Below, one piece after another: positions 8,838 through 17,484 of a stretch of DNA of 56,640 bases (position 1 is its first letter; each line of letters starts with the position of its first letter). Source of the stretch: Nocardia thailandica NBRC 100428 (GTDB lineage Bacteria; Actinomycetota; Actinomycetes; Mycobacteriales; Mycobacteriaceae); the NCBI RefSeq assembly GCF_000308795.1, contig NZ_BAGK01000211.1, forward strand, positions 1 through 56,640, written 5' to 3'. Made by a program: the position numbers and the translations under genes. The notes under the pieces were generated by a model. The model did no database searches. It worked only from the letters and a program-made list of their open reading frames with translations, and was not told the origin of the DNA.

Positions 8838-9317
8838 TCACCCGGTGGCGAGAAGCCGCCGCGCTTTCTTCAAACCGTCGGGCGTGCCGACCACGACGAC
8901 CAGATCGCCGGCGACGAAGGTGAAATCGGTGGTGGGGGAGGCGGTCACCTCGCCCCCGCGCACCACGGCCACGATCGAGGCCTTGGTGCGGGTGCGCAGG
9001 GCGGTGTCCGCCAGGGTGCGGCCGTCGAACGGGCCGCCGCGATCGATGGCGAACTGGCCCGTCGAGAGCCCGCCGACCTGCCCCGGCGCCTCGGCGGTCT
9101 CCACCAGCTGCGGCGCGCCGAGCAGCCCGGCGAGCACGCCGACCTCGCTGCCCGACAACGGAATCGACTCGGTGGCGTCGATGTCGTCGACCCGCGAGAC
9201 GATCAGGTCGATCGTGCCGTCGCGGTGCTCGACCACCCCGATCCGGCGTCGCGCCTGCGCCAACCGGAAGTCCTTGCATACGCCGATCCCGGGTAGCGGT
9301 GTCACATCGATGTCCAC
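8838..9317 (-). CDS. KhtT-like RCK_C regulator, second tandem copy
   Basis: About 159 residues, clearly homologous over its whole length to the next gene. Shared stretches include VTPLPGIGVCKDF against VTSLPGIGIRKDF, LAGLLGAPQLV against LAGLLGAPRLV, and LRTRTKASIVAVVRGG against LRTRTRASVVAVLRAG. GTG 9317 is chosen because the paralogue starts at the same place; GTG 9341 would add eight unmatched residues. Divergence is greatest in the linker (residues ~65-90), which may change ligand or partner. It is probably an ancient tandem duplication. Whether it serves the same antiporter or another target cannot be told. Confidence 0.82.
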   Translation of the reverse strand: MDIDVTPLPGIGVCKDFRLAQARRRIGVVEHRDGTIDLIVSRVDDIDATESIPLSGSEVGVLAGLLGAPQLVETAEAPGQVGGLSTGQFAIDRGGPFDGRTLADTALRTRTKASIVAVVRGGEVTASPTTDFTFVAGDLVVVVGTPDGLKKARRLLATG

Positions 9318-9374
9318 TCGCTCACAGTACGACCAGTACACGTCCGTCCGTCAAGCCACCCGAGGAACCCCGGG

Positions 9375-11033
9375 TCACGGCCCGCGGCGCGTGAGCGACG
9401 GCACGAGGTCGCGGGCGCGGGCGATGGCATCGGGGGTGTGCTCGAACAGGTGCGCCCGCCCTCCGGCGGGCAGGGCGCCGACGGTGGCGAGCCTGCGCCG
9501 GTGCTCGGGACGCAGGCCCGACATCAGGACCACGATGTGTCGATGCTCGAGTTTGCGCACGGCGTCGCGGAGCACCAGGGCGCCGGTCGTGTCCAGCACG
9601 GTCACGTGCGACATGCGCAACACCACGACGTGGACCCCGGACACTTCGGCCAGCTCGAGCAGGAACCGGTGCGCCGCACCGAAGAACAGCGGGCCGTCGA
9701 GCCGGTAGGCGACGATGCGGTCGTGCAGCAGCCGGTGTTCCTCGCCGACGTGCGCGGTGTCCGGGTCGTCCCGCCCGAGGGGGATCTGCCGCAGCCGGGC
9801 CTCTTCGGCGACGGCCCGCAGGGCCAGCAGCACCGCGATGCCGACCCCCACCGCGACGGCGGAGACCAGGTCGAGGGCCACGGTGACCGCGAAGGTGACG
9901 ATCATGATCGCGGCGTCGCCCCGGGAGGACCGGGCGATCGCCGACAGCGACGCGGTCTCCACCATGCGCACCGTGGTGGCCAGCAGCACGCCGGCCAGCG
10001 CGGCCGTCGGGATGCCCGCGACCAGCGGGGCGGCCAGGAAGACGATCGCGGCCAGCACGACGGCGTGGGTGAGCGCGGCCAGCCGCGTCCGCGCCCCGGA
10101 CCGCACGTTGACCGCGGTGCGCGCGATGGCGCCGGTGGCCGGGACGCCGCCGAACAGGGGAGCGGCGATGTTGGCCAGGCCCTGCCCGAGCAGCTCCCGA
10201 TCGGGATCGTGGCGGGTCCCGACGGCCATGGCATCGGCGGCGGTGGCCGACAACAGCGATTCCAGGGCGGCCAGCGCGGCGACGGCCAGCGCGGGCGCCA
10301 GCAGGCCGCCCACCGCGCCGGGATCGAGGAAATCCAGGCTGGGCGTGGGTAATCCGGCGGGGATGGCGCCGATCGTCGCGAGGTCGACGTGGGGCAGTCG
10401 CGCGGCCACCGTGGCCGCGATGACCGCGAGCAGGGCGAACGGCAGCCGGGGCGCGAAGCGGCCGCCCGCGAGGACCACCGCGGCCACCGCGGCCGCCGTC
10501 ACCACGGGCGCCGGGCGCGGGTCGGCCGCGAACTGCCGCGCCGCGTCGGCGGCGGACTGCCACACCTTCTCGCCGCCGGCGTGGGCGATGCCGAGGGCCG
10601 CGGGCACCTGCTGGAGGGCGATGACCGCGGCGATGCCCGCGGTGAAGCCCTCGATCACCGGGGCGGGCATGTAGCGCACGGCGCGCCCGACCCCGGCGAT
10701 CGCGAGCGCCACCAGCACGATGCCGGCCAGCAGCCCCACGGCCAGCACCCCGCTCGCGCCGTGCTGATGGACGATCGGCACCAGGACCACGGTCATGGCC
10801 CCGGTCGGTCCCGACACCTGGAAGCGGGAGCCGCCGAACACCGCCGCCACCGCCCCCGCCACGACCGCGGTCGCCAGGCCCGCGGCGGCGCCGAGACCCG
10901 AGGAGATCCCGAAGCCGAGCGCTAGCGGCAGGGCGACCAGCGCCACGACCAGCCCGGCGAGCAGGTCGGCGCCCGGCGCGGTCACCGCGGGTTTCCAGTC
11001 CTGGACGGACGGGAGCAGGGCGCGCGCGTTCAC
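9375..11033 (-). CDS. SulP-family anion transporter with C-terminal STAS domain
   Basis: About 552 residues. The first ~400 hold some 10-14 membrane helices (LVALPLALGFGISSGLGAAAG, then FQVSGPTGAMTVVLVPIV near residue 75). A cytoplasmic STAS domain follows (VHVVVLRMSHVTVLDTTGALVL near 480). SulP proteins carry sulfate, bicarbonate or dicarboxylates. The GTG start overlaps the PEP carboxykinase stop as GTGA, so translation is coupled. PEP carboxykinase uses or releases CO2, which makes bicarbonate a plausible substrate; this is inferred from context. There is no fused carbonic anhydrase. The GTG at 11033 gives a normal family N-terminus. Confidence 0.88.
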   Translation of the reverse strand: MNARALLPSVQDWKPAVTAPGADLLAGLVVALVALPLALGFGISSGLGAAAGLATAVVAGAVAAVFGGSRFQVSGPTGAMTVVLVPIVHQHGASGVLAVGLLAGIVLVALAIAGVGRAVRYMPAPVIEGFTAGIAAVIALQQVPAALGIAHAGGEKVWQSAADAARQFAADPRPAPVVTAAAVAAVVLAGGRFAPRLPFALLAVIAATVAARLPHVDLATIGAIPAGLPTPSLDFLDPGAVGGLLAPALAVAALAALESLLSATAADAMAVGTRHDPDRELLGQGLANIAAPLFGGVPATGAIARTAVNVRSGARTRLAALTHAVVLAAIVFLAAPLVAGIPTAALAGVLLATTVRMVETASLSAIARSSRGDAAIMIVTFAVTVALDLVSAVAVGVGIAVLLALRAVAEEARLRQIPLGRDDPDTAHVGEEHRLLHDRIVAYRLDGPLFFGAAHRFLLELAEVSGVHVVVLRMSHVTVLDTTGALVLRDAVRKLEHRHIVVLMSGLRPEHRRRLATVGALPAGGRAHLFEHTPDAIARARDLVPSLTRRGP

Positions 11034-12814
11034 AGCGCGCGGGCGACGCGGATCTTCAAGGCGGCCAGCTGTTCCCGCAGCTGCGCGGGGAACCGGTCGT
11101 CGGCGATGGAGGCGTACCACTCGTCGATGGCGGCCGTCTCGGCGACCCACTCGTCGAGGTCGACCTCGAGCGCGGCCTTCACCCGGGCACGGGCGGTCTC
11201 GCCGAACCCGGACAGGTCGAGCGCGTCGGCGGCCGGGACGACGCCGATCGGCGTCTCGACCCCCTCGGCGCCCCCGTCGAGCCTGCCGAGCGCCCAGGCC
11301 AGCACCCGCACGTTCTCCCCGAACCCGGGCCAGAGGAACTCGCCGGCCGGGCCGCGGCGGAACCAGTTGACCTGGAAGATCTTCGGCAGCTTCGCCGGAT
11401 CGGCGGTGGCGCCGAGGCGCAGCCAGTGCGCGAAGTAGTCACCGACGTGATAGCCGAGGAACGGCAGCATGGCCATCGGGTCGCGCCGGACCACCCCGAC
11501 CGTACCCGCGGCGGCCGCGGTGGTCTCCGACGAGAGCACCGAGGCGGTGAAGACGCCGTGTGCCCAGTCGAAGGACTCGGCCACCAGGGGCACGGTGTTC
11601 GCGCGGCGCCCGCCGAAGAAGATCGCCGACAGCGGGACGCCCGTGGGATCGTTCCATTCCGGCGCCACCGACGGGCACTGCTCGATCGGCGTGCAGTACC
11701 GCGAATTCGGGTGCGCGGCGGGGGTTCCCGAGGCCGGCGTCCAGGGCTGATTCCGCCAGTCGACGAGCCGCGCGGGCGGGGTGTCGGTCAGGCCCTCCCA
11801 CCAGACGTCGCCCTCGGGCGTGCGGGCGGTGTTGGTGAACACGGAGTGGCCCGCCTCGATGGTGGCGATCGCGTTCGGGTTCGTCCGGGCGCCGGTGCCC
11901 GGGGCGACCCCGAAGAAGCCGGCCTCGGGATTGACCGCGTACAGCCGCCCGTCGGCGCCGAAGCGCAGCCACGCGATGTCGTCACCGATGGTCTCGGCCC
12001 GCCAGCCGGGCAGCGCCGGTTCGAGCATCGCGAGGTTGGTCTTGCCGCAGGCCGAGGGGAAGGCCGCGGCGACGTAGTGGCGCGCGCCCTGGGGCGAGGT
12101 GAGCTTGAGGATGAGCATGTGCTCGGCGAGCCAGCCCTCGTCGCGGCCGAGCACCGAGGCGATCCGCAGCGCGAAGCACTTCTTCCCCAGCAGCGCGTTG
12201 CCGCCGTAGCCGGAACCGTAGGACCAGATCTCGCGCCGCTCGGGGAAGTGCGAGATGTACTTGGTGCTGTCGCACGGCCAGGCCACGTCCGCCTGACCCG
12301 GCGCCAGCGGCGCGCCGACCGAGTGCAGGCAGCGGACGAACGCGGCGTCCTCGCCCAGCGCGTCCCACACCGCGCTTCCGGAGCGGGTCATGATCTGCAT
12401 GGAGGCCGCGACGTAGGCCGAGTCGGTGATCTGCACACCGTATTTCGGGTCCTCGGCGTCCAGCGGGCCCATGCAGAACGCGATGACGTACATCGTGCGC
12501 CCCGCCATGGCGCCGCGGTAGTGCTCGGTCATCACGGTGCGCATGTCGACCGGGTCGACCCAGTTGTTGGTCGGGCCCGCGTCGGCGCGGTCCTCCGAGC
12601 AGACGAAGGTCCGGTCCTCGACCCGGGCGACGTCGTCGGGATCGGAGGCGCACCAGAACGAATCGGGCTTGGCGGTGAGCGGGACGAAGGTGCCCGCCTC
12701 GACGAGCAGTCCGGTCAGCCGCTCCCATTCCGCCCGCGACCCGTCGCAGTAGACGACCTCGGCGGGCGTGGTCAGCTCGGCGACCTCGGCCACCCAGTCC
12801 GCGACAGCACTCAC
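11030..12814 (-). CDS. pckG: Phosphoenolpyruvate carboxykinase (GTP)
   Basis: About 594 residues, close to the usual 600-610 of the GTP form. It interconverts oxaloacetate plus GTP with phosphoenolpyruvate, CO2 and GDP in gluconeogenesis. The P-loop-like segment FPSACGKTNLAM (near 280) with its active-site Cys, and FFGGRRANTVPLV (near 400), identify the GTP family. The GTG at 12814 has AAGGAGG 6 bp ahead and is preferred to the in-frame TTG at 12835, which lies upstream of that site. The upstream 89 bp carry an AT-rich promoter region. Coupling to a SulP transporter gene is unusual. Actinobacteria such as mycobacteria rely on this enzyme when growing on lipids. Confidence 0.97.
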   Translation of the reverse strand: MSAVADWVAEVAELTTPAEVVYCDGSRAEWERLTGLLVEAGTFVPLTAKPDSFWCASDPDDVARVEDRTFVCSEDRADAGPTNNWVDPVDMRTVMTEHYRGAMAGRTMYVIAFCMGPLDAEDPKYGVQITDSAYVAASMQIMTRSGSAVWDALGEDAAFVRCLHSVGAPLAPGQADVAWPCDSTKYISHFPERREIWSYGSGYGGNALLGKKCFALRIASVLGRDEGWLAEHMLILKLTSPQGARHYVAAAFPSACGKTNLAMLEPALPGWRAETIGDDIAWLRFGADGRLYAVNPEAGFFGVAPGTGARTNPNAIATIEAGHSVFTNTARTPEGDVWWEGLTDTPPARLVDWRNQPWTPASGTPAAHPNSRYCTPIEQCPSVAPEWNDPTGVPLSAIFFGGRRANTVPLVAESFDWAHGVFTASVLSSETTAAAAGTVGVVRRDPMAMLPFLGYHVGDYFAHWLRLGATADPAKLPKIFQVNWFRRGPAGEFLWPGFGENVRVLAWALGRLDGGAEGVETPIGVVPAADALDLSGFGETARARVKAALEVDLDEWVAETAAIDEWYASIADDRFPAQLREQLAALKIRVARAL

Positions 12815-12903
12815 GACTTCCTCCTTCGAAGACAACTACATAGCTACTTTAGAAAACATGCAATCAGTGTGTGGCGGCGGGGGTACGCAGGGGGCGGGCG
12901 GGA

Positions 12904-13242
12904 TCAGGCGGTCTGCTGCTCCAGGGCCTCGGCCTGGCCGGCGACGACGCCGGTCAGGATCGCGCGCGCGGTCGCGAGCAGGTCGGCGACCTGGGGCGAA
13001 GCCAGCTCGTAGATGACCGACAGGCCTTCGCGCCGGGCGGTGACCAGGCCCGCGCGGCGGAGGATCGCCAGCTGCTGGGACAGGTTGGCGGCCTCGATCT
13101 CGATCTCGCCCAGCATCTCCGATACGGCGTGCTCGTGCTCGTTGAGCAGTTCGAGCACGCGGATGCGGACCGGGTGGCCGAGGGTTTTGAAGAAGTCGGC
13201 CTTCATCTGATACAGCGGGCGCTGCGCTCCGGACAGGGGCAT
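12904..13242 (-). CDS. ArsR/SmtB-family winged-helix repressor
   Basis: 112 residues. The HTH is clear (FKTLGHPVRIRVLELL, then EIEAANLSQQLAILRRAGLV and the wing TARREGLSVIYELAS). No Cys is present at all, so it does not sense metal through Cys ligands. ATG 13242 follows AAGGAGG at ideal distance. It sits upstream of pckG and SulP on the same strand with an 89-bp gap and could regulate them. A TTGC-(8)-GCAA dyad in its leader near 13290 could be its operator, but this is weak. Confidence 0.85.
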   Translation of the reverse strand: MPLSGAQRPLYQMKADFFKTLGHPVRIRVLELLNEHEHAVSEMLGEIEIEAANLSQQLAILRRAGLVTARREGLSVIYELASPQVADLLATARAILTGVVAGQAEALEQQTA

Positions 13243-13392
13243 GGGTTCCTCCTTCCCGGCGGCGCCGAGGCGACGGTGGCGCGTTCCGTGATTGCAGAGT
13301 TTAGCAAACAGCGAAAGCGCCGCCGGGCAAGGAGGCCTCCGCGCCCCGGCAGGCGCCGTATCCGTCACGGGCCGCGCGGTATCCGTTGCGGC

Positions 13393-14022
13393 TCAGTGCG
13401 TTCCGGCCCGCAGCGCGGCGATGCGCAGGTCGAGGTAGTCGGCCATCATGGTGCGTGCGTCGCCGCCAAGCAGGGCCAGGCGCTTGGTGTGGGCGAGCAG
13501 CAGCAGGCCGGAGATGTGGGCGAGGACGTCCGCCGTGGCGACCCGCGCCTGCTCGTCCGAGGCGCCCAGCGCGGCGGCCGCGGAGAGGATCGGGTTCAGG
13601 CACTCCAGCAGCGCGGCGTTGAGGTCGGCGTTGAGGTCCGCGGTCAGGCCGTGCGGGCGGATGCCGCCGCGGAACAGGTAGAAGCCCAGATCGAGGTCGC
13701 CGGGATTGCCGTCGTAGAAGTCGAAGAACGCCAGTCCGGCGGCCCGGAACCGGTCGGCGGGTTCGCGCAGGTGCCGCACGTCCTCGATCGCGGCGGCCAG
13801 GCGGTCCAGCGCCTCCGACAGCAGCGCGGCGTAGATGTGTTCCTTGCTGGGGAAGTAGCCGTAGAGCGCGCCCGGGGTGTACCCGGCGGCGGTGGCGATC
13901 GCCCGGATGCTCGCCGCCTCGACGCCGTTCTGCTCGAAGATCGTGCGGGCCGCGCGCAGGATGATCGCCCGCTTGGCCTCGGTGATCTCGTCGCGGCGCC
14001 CGGCCCGGCTCGATTCGCCCAC
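13393..14022 (-). CDS. TetR-family repressor
   Basis: About 209 residues. The N-terminal HTH (AKRAIILRAARTIFEQNGVE, then IRAIATAAGYTPGALYGYFP) is typical TetR; the C-terminal part is a ligand and dimer domain. GTG 14022 follows AGGGAAGGGGGAT; the upstream ATG 14079 lies within the palindromic operator and is rejected. It is divergent from an alpha/beta hydrolase, its likely target along with itself. The ligand is unknown. Confidence 0.87.
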   Translation of the reverse strand: MGESSRAGRRDEITEAKRAIILRAARTIFEQNGVEAASIRAIATAAGYTPGALYGYFPSKEHIYAALLSEALDRLAAAIEDVRHLREPADRFRAAGLAFFDFYDGNPGDLDLGFYLFRGGIRPHGLTADLNADLNAALLECLNPILSAAAALGASDEQARVATADVLAHISGLLLLAHTKRLALLGGDARTMMADYLDLRIAALRAGTH

Positions 14023-14062
14023 GGCATCCCCCTTCCCTCTGGTCGGAGATGACGCTACATTC

Positions 14063-14086
14063 TGAACATTGTTCAGCATAGTGAAC
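14063..14086. promoter_or_regulatory. Tandem palindromic TetR operator
   Basis: TGAAC-ATT-GTTCA (14063-14075) overlaps GTTCA-(6)-TGAAC (14071-14086), giving three alternating half-sites in the 81-bp gap between the TetR and hydrolase genes. A TetR protein bound here would cover both promoters. Confidence 0.65.
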
Positions 14087-14103
14087 GTCGTTTAGGAGAT
14101 GTC

Positions 14104-14973
14104 GTGACCGACTCCCCGGAATCGCTGGAACCCACGGTCGTGCGCCTGCGCGGCACGGACGGGCTCACCCTGGTCGCCGACAGCTTCGGCCCGCCCGACG
14201 GTCCCCTGGTGGTGATGCTGCACGGCGGCGGCCAGAACCGGCACTCGTGGAAGCGCACCGGCGCCGCCCTGGCGGCCACCGGGATGCGCGTGGTCGCCCT
14301 CGACGCGCGCGGGCACGGCGACAGCGACTGGGCGCCGGACGCGAACTACCGGCGCGAGGCCCTGGTCGGCGACCTGCTCGCGGTGCTCGACCAGCTCGGC
14401 GCCACTCCGGACGCGGGCGCGGTCGTCGTCGGCGCGAGCCTGGGCGGCATCACCGCGCTGCTGGCCACCACGGAGCCCGGCGGCGCGGCCATCCGCGCAC
14501 TCGTCCTGGTCGACATCGTGCCCCGCCCGGAGACCGCCGGTGTCGAGCGGGTGCTGGAGTTCCTCGGCAAGCATCGCGACGGTTTCGACAGCCTCGACGA
14601 GGTCGCCGACGCGGTGGCCGCCTATCTGCCGCACCGCGCGCGCCCCGACAACGCCGACGGGCTGCTGCGGAATCTGCGCAGGCGCGACGGCCGCTGGTAC
14701 TGGCACTGGGACCCCGATCTGCTCAGCGGCCCCGCCGACGATCCCACGGCGCGCGCCGAGGAGCTCGAGGCCGCGCTCGAGGCGCTGACCATCCCGGTCC
14801 TGCTGGTCCGCGGCGGCAAGTCCGATGTCGTCAGCGACGAGGGCGCGGCCGCCTTCCTCGCCCTGGCGCCGCACGCCCGGCTCGCCGAGATCGACTCCGC
14901 GGCGCACACCGCGGCGAGCGACGACAACGACGCCTTCACCGACGCCGTCGCGGGATTCGTCGCCACCGCCTGA
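14104..14973 (+). CDS. Alpha/beta hydrolase
   Basis: 289 residues. It has the oxyanion motif VVMLHGGGQNRHSW near residue 40, DARGHGDSDW near 65, and the nucleophile elbow VVVGASLGGITAL near 110. The late His is in SAAHTAASDD. This is the peroxidase/esterase branch of small cytoplasmic hydrolases. The GTG start follows AGGAGATGTC. It is divergent from a TetR gene over a palindromic operator, so it is probably induced by its own substrate or a related compound. The substrate is not known. Confidence 0.87.
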   Translation: MTDSPESLEPTVVRLRGTDGLTLVADSFGPPDGPLVVMLHGGGQNRHSWKRTGAALAATGMRVVALDARGHGDSDWAPDANYRREALVGDLLAVLDQLGATPDAGAVVVGASLGGITALLATTEPGGAAIRALVLVDIVPRPETAGVERVLEFLGKHRDGFDSLDEVADAVAAYLPHRARPDNADGLLRNLRRRDGRWYWHWDPDLLSGPADDPTARAEELEAALEALTIPVLLVRGGKSDVVSDEGAAAFLALAPHARLAEIDSAAHTAASDDNDAFTDAVAGFVATA

Positions 14974-14980
14974 GCGGGGC

Positions 14981-15622
14981 TCAGGACGACAGCGCCGCCG
15001 GGCGCAGTGAGTCGGCGGCCTCGCGGGCGGCGTCGGCCGCGTCCGCGGGCGGCATGCCCTGCGCGATCAGGCAGGCGCGGGCGGCGGCCTCGGCGGCGTG
15101 CTCGTCGGGCCAGTCGCCGTCCGCGTGCGCCTGGAGCATGGCGATCACCATCTCGGGCAGTACCCGGGCCAGGATCGGCGTCGGCAGGTGATCGCTGAAC
15201 ACCCCCTGTCGCTTGCCCGCCTCGATGAGCTTCTCGGCGACCTCGCGCACCGGGGCGAGGCGCTCGATGACGCGCGGTCGGATGTCGTCGCCCATGAGCC
15301 GGAACAGCAGGCAGAACTCGTCGCCGACGGCCCAGAGCCTGATCGTCGTCGCCGCGGAGGCCACGGCGGGCGGCCGCGTGAGATCGACCTCGGTGAGCGC
15401 CGATTCGATCTGGACGAACGCCTGATCCAGGATGCCCTCCACCAGGGCCTCGCGGGTGGGGAAGTGTCCGTAGAGCGTCCGGCGCACGATGCCCGCCGCG
15501 GCGGCGATGTCCTCCATGCTCGCGCCGGGGTTGCGCAGCAGTTCCACCCCGGCCTGCTCGAGGATGCGGCGGCGGTTGGCCAGCGCGCGCGGTCCGGCCG
15601 GAGGCGTCGTTGCCTCGTTCAT
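14981..15622 (-). CDS. TetR-family repressor
   Basis: 213 residues, with a TetR HTH (NRRRILEQAGVELLRNPG, then MEDIAAAAGIVRRTLYGHFP). The rest is the ligand and dimer domain. ATG 15622 has GAAGGGA ahead. It is divergent from a small membrane protein across three inverted half-site repeats, which are its probable operators. Confidence 0.88.
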   Translation of the reverse strand: MNEATTPPAGPRALANRRRILEQAGVELLRNPGASMEDIAAAAGIVRRTLYGHFPTREALVEGILDQAFVQIESALTEVDLTRPPAVASAATTIRLWAVGDEFCLLFRLMGDDIRPRVIERLAPVREVAEKLIEAGKRQGVFSDHLPTPILARVLPEMVIAMLQAHADGDWPDEHAAEAAARACLIAQGMPPADAADAAREAADSLRPAALSS

Positions 15623-15654
15623 GTGAGTCCCTTCACGTCACACCCCGCAGATAT

Positions 15655-15716
15655 TGCACAGCCTTGTGCATCTATCTATTCTACACATCAGCGTGCAATT
15701 GCACGAAGGTGTGCAA
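15655..15716. promoter_or_regulatory. Cluster of GTGCA palindromes, TetR operator region
   Basis: TGCACA-(4)-TGTGCA lies at 15655-15670. CGTGCAATTGCACG, a perfect 14-bp palindrome, lies at 15692-15705. TTGCAC-(6)-GTGCAA at 15699-15716 shares a half-site with it. All are in the 148-bp gap between the divergent TetR and membrane-protein genes. The region is AT-rich compared with its surroundings, as expected for a promoter. Confidence 0.7.
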
Positions 15717-15770
15717 ATTGGATGCCGCACCTGTTCACCTGCGATTTTCGACCTCCGTGAGGGAGAAGCG

Positions 15771-16193
15771 ATGACCACTCGAGCTCTGTACCTGGACGCG
15801 GCCGCCGTACGTACCCGCCCCCGGACCCCCGCCTTCCGCACCACCGTCGCCGTCTCCGCGGCGAGCGTGCTGTTCGGCGTCGTGGCGGCGGTCCTGCCCG
15901 CCACCTCCTTCGACGTCGGGACCGGCCTCGCGGCCGCCCTGCTCGTCCTCTTCGCCGCCGGCTTCCTCGTCAACGGCGTGCTGGCGCTCGTACGCACCCG
16001 CAGGCCCGAGGAACTCGTGCCCGCGACGCTGACCGCCCTGCTGGCCGACGGCGTCCTCGCCGCAGCCGGCGTCGTGCTGCTGCTGGCGGCCTGGGGCCAG
16101 TTCAGCGCGGGCGCGGGCGCGGTCGTGCTGGCCGGGATCGCCGTCGCGACCGTGTCGGCGACGGTGCTCGCGTTCACCCTGCCCGCCGACTGA
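15771..16193 (+). CDS. Small membrane protein with four predicted helices
   Basis: About 140 residues. A short cytoplasmic N-terminus is followed by four hydrophobic segments (TVAVSAASVLFGVVAAVL, LAAALLVLFAAGFLVNGVLAL, a third near 85-105, and a last one near 115-135). No enzyme motif is seen. ATG 15771 follows GAGGGAGAAGCG. As the divergent partner of a TetR repressor it could be an efflux or membrane-stress protein. I do not recognise a named family. Confidence 0.75.
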   Translation: MTTRALYLDAAAVRTRPRTPAFRTTVAVSAASVLFGVVAAVLPATSFDVGTGLAAALLVLFAAGFLVNGVLALVRTRRPEELVPATLTALLADGVLAAAGVVLLLAAWGQFSAGAGAVVLAGIAVATVSATVLAFTLPAD

Positions 16194-16202
16194 ACTGAAC
16201 GC

Positions 16203-16241
16203 ACGACGCCCCCCGGGATCCGTGATCCCGGGGGGCGTCGT
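16203..16241. terminator. Bidirectional hairpin terminator
   Basis: A perfect 18-bp stem with a 3-nt CGT loop (left arm ACGACGCCCCCCGGGATC) lies between the converging membrane protein and P450 genes. Confidence 0.85.
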
Positions 16242-16253
16242 CGTGCGCGGGCG

Positions 16254-17474
16254 TCAGGGCTTCAGGATCACCGGCAGGTGGCGGTGCCCGTTGGAGATGA
16301 AGCTGGGCACGGTGCCCAGCTCGGCGTCGTCGGCCAGACGCATCTCCGGGAAGCGGGCGAACAGCGCGGGCAGCGCGATCGCCGCCTCGAGGCGCGCGAG
16401 CGGGGCGCCGAGGCAGTGGTGCACGCCGTAGCCGAAGGCCAAGTGCTCCTTGGACTCCCGGTGCAGATCGAACTCGCCCGCGGTGTCGCCGTGCAGGCCG
16501 GGGTCGCGGTTGGCCGCGGCGTAGGAGGCAAGGATCGGGTCACCCGCGGCGATGCGCACGCCGCCGACCTCGAGGTCCTCCACCGCGAAACGCAGCGGCA
16601 GATGCGCCACCGGCGCCTCGAAACGCAGTGTCTCCTCGACCATCTCGTTCCACGGCACGGCGCCCGACGCCACCTCGGCGCGGACCTCGGGCCGGGTGAG
16701 CAGCAGGTGGATCGCCTGATCGAGCAGGTTCACCGTGGTCTCGTGACCGGCGCTGATCACCAGCAGCAGGGTGTCGATGAGTTCCTGCTCGGCCAGCTGG
16801 GCGCCGTCCTCCTCGTCGCGGTAGGAGATCAGCAGGCTGGTCATGTCGTCGCCCGGCTGCTCGCGCCGCACCGCGACGAGTTCGCCCAGGATCCGGTACA
16901 TCTCCATGTAGTTGGCCTGCGACTGCTCGGGCGTGAGCGAGGTGTCGAAGATGCCGTCGACGCAGGTGCGCAGGCCCGGGTTCAGCGACTCCGGCACGCC
17001 CATGAGCTCCGAGATCACCTGGATCGGTAGCGGGTAGGCGTACTCCTCCCGCAGATCCACCGGCTCCCCCGCGGGCCGCGCGGCCAGGCCGTCGAGCAGC
17101 CCGGTCGCGATGGCCTCCACCGACGCCCGCATCGCCTCGGTCCGCCGGTGGGTGAACGCGGGCGCGACCAGCTTGCGCAGGCGGCGATGGTCGGCGCCGT
17201 AGGCGGTGAACATGTTGTTCACCGCGACCCAGAGGAAAAGTGGCCAGTCCTGCGGGATCTCACCGTTGGCGAACGCGGGCCAATGCTGGCGGGCGTCCTT
17301 GGACACCCGGGCATCGACCAGCAACTTCTTCAGCAGGTCGGCATCGGTCACCGACCACGCGCGCACTCCGCCGGGCAGCTCAACCAGGGTGACCGGTCCG
17401 CCTTCGCGGATCCGCGCGGACTCGCCGTGGATGTCGGCGCCGGCCGGGTCGAGAACAACAGGCTGGATGCCCAT
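16254..17474 (-). CDS. Cytochrome P450, conservon-linked (CYP154-like position)
   Basis: About 406 residues. All core P450 elements are present: I-helix SAGHETTVN near 240, K-helix EETLR (the EXXR) near 285, and the haem loop AFGYGVHHCLGAPLAR with its Cys near 350. The enzyme would insert oxygen with electrons from ferredoxin partners, which are not encoded nearby. ATG 17474 follows AAGGAGTTACCC. It is 10 bp behind a second, unusual P450 and belongs to the conservon operon. In Streptomyces coelicolor, CYP154 and CYP157 genes are paired in such operons; the pairing here looks the same. The substrate is unknown. Confidence 0.92.
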   Translation of the reverse strand: MGIQPVVLDPAGADIHGESARIREGGPVTLVELPGGVRAWSVTDADLLKKLLVDARVSKDARQHWPAFANGEIPQDWPLFLWVAVNNMFTAYGADHRRLRKLVAPAFTHRRTEAMRASVEAIATGLLDGLAARPAGEPVDLREEYAYPLPIQVISELMGVPESLNPGLRTCVDGIFDTSLTPEQSQANYMEMYRILGELVAVRREQPGDDMTSLLISYRDEEDGAQLAEQELIDTLLLVISAGHETTVNLLDQAIHLLLTRPEVRAEVASGAVPWNEMVEETLRFEAPVAHLPLRFAVEDLEVGGVRIAAGDPILASYAAANRDPGLHGDTAGEFDLHRESKEHLAFGYGVHHCLGAPLARLEAAIALPALFARFPEMRLADDAELGTVPSFISNGHRHLPVILKP

Positions 17475-17484
17475 GGGTAACTCC

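Noticed and set aside
13280..13310. ArsR operator (TTGC-(8)-GCAA)
   Set aside because: Only 4-bp arms; too weak to call as a separate feature.
14023..14079. Upstream ATG for the TetR gene
   Set aside because: It lies inside the palindromic operator; GTG 14022 has a good ribosome site.
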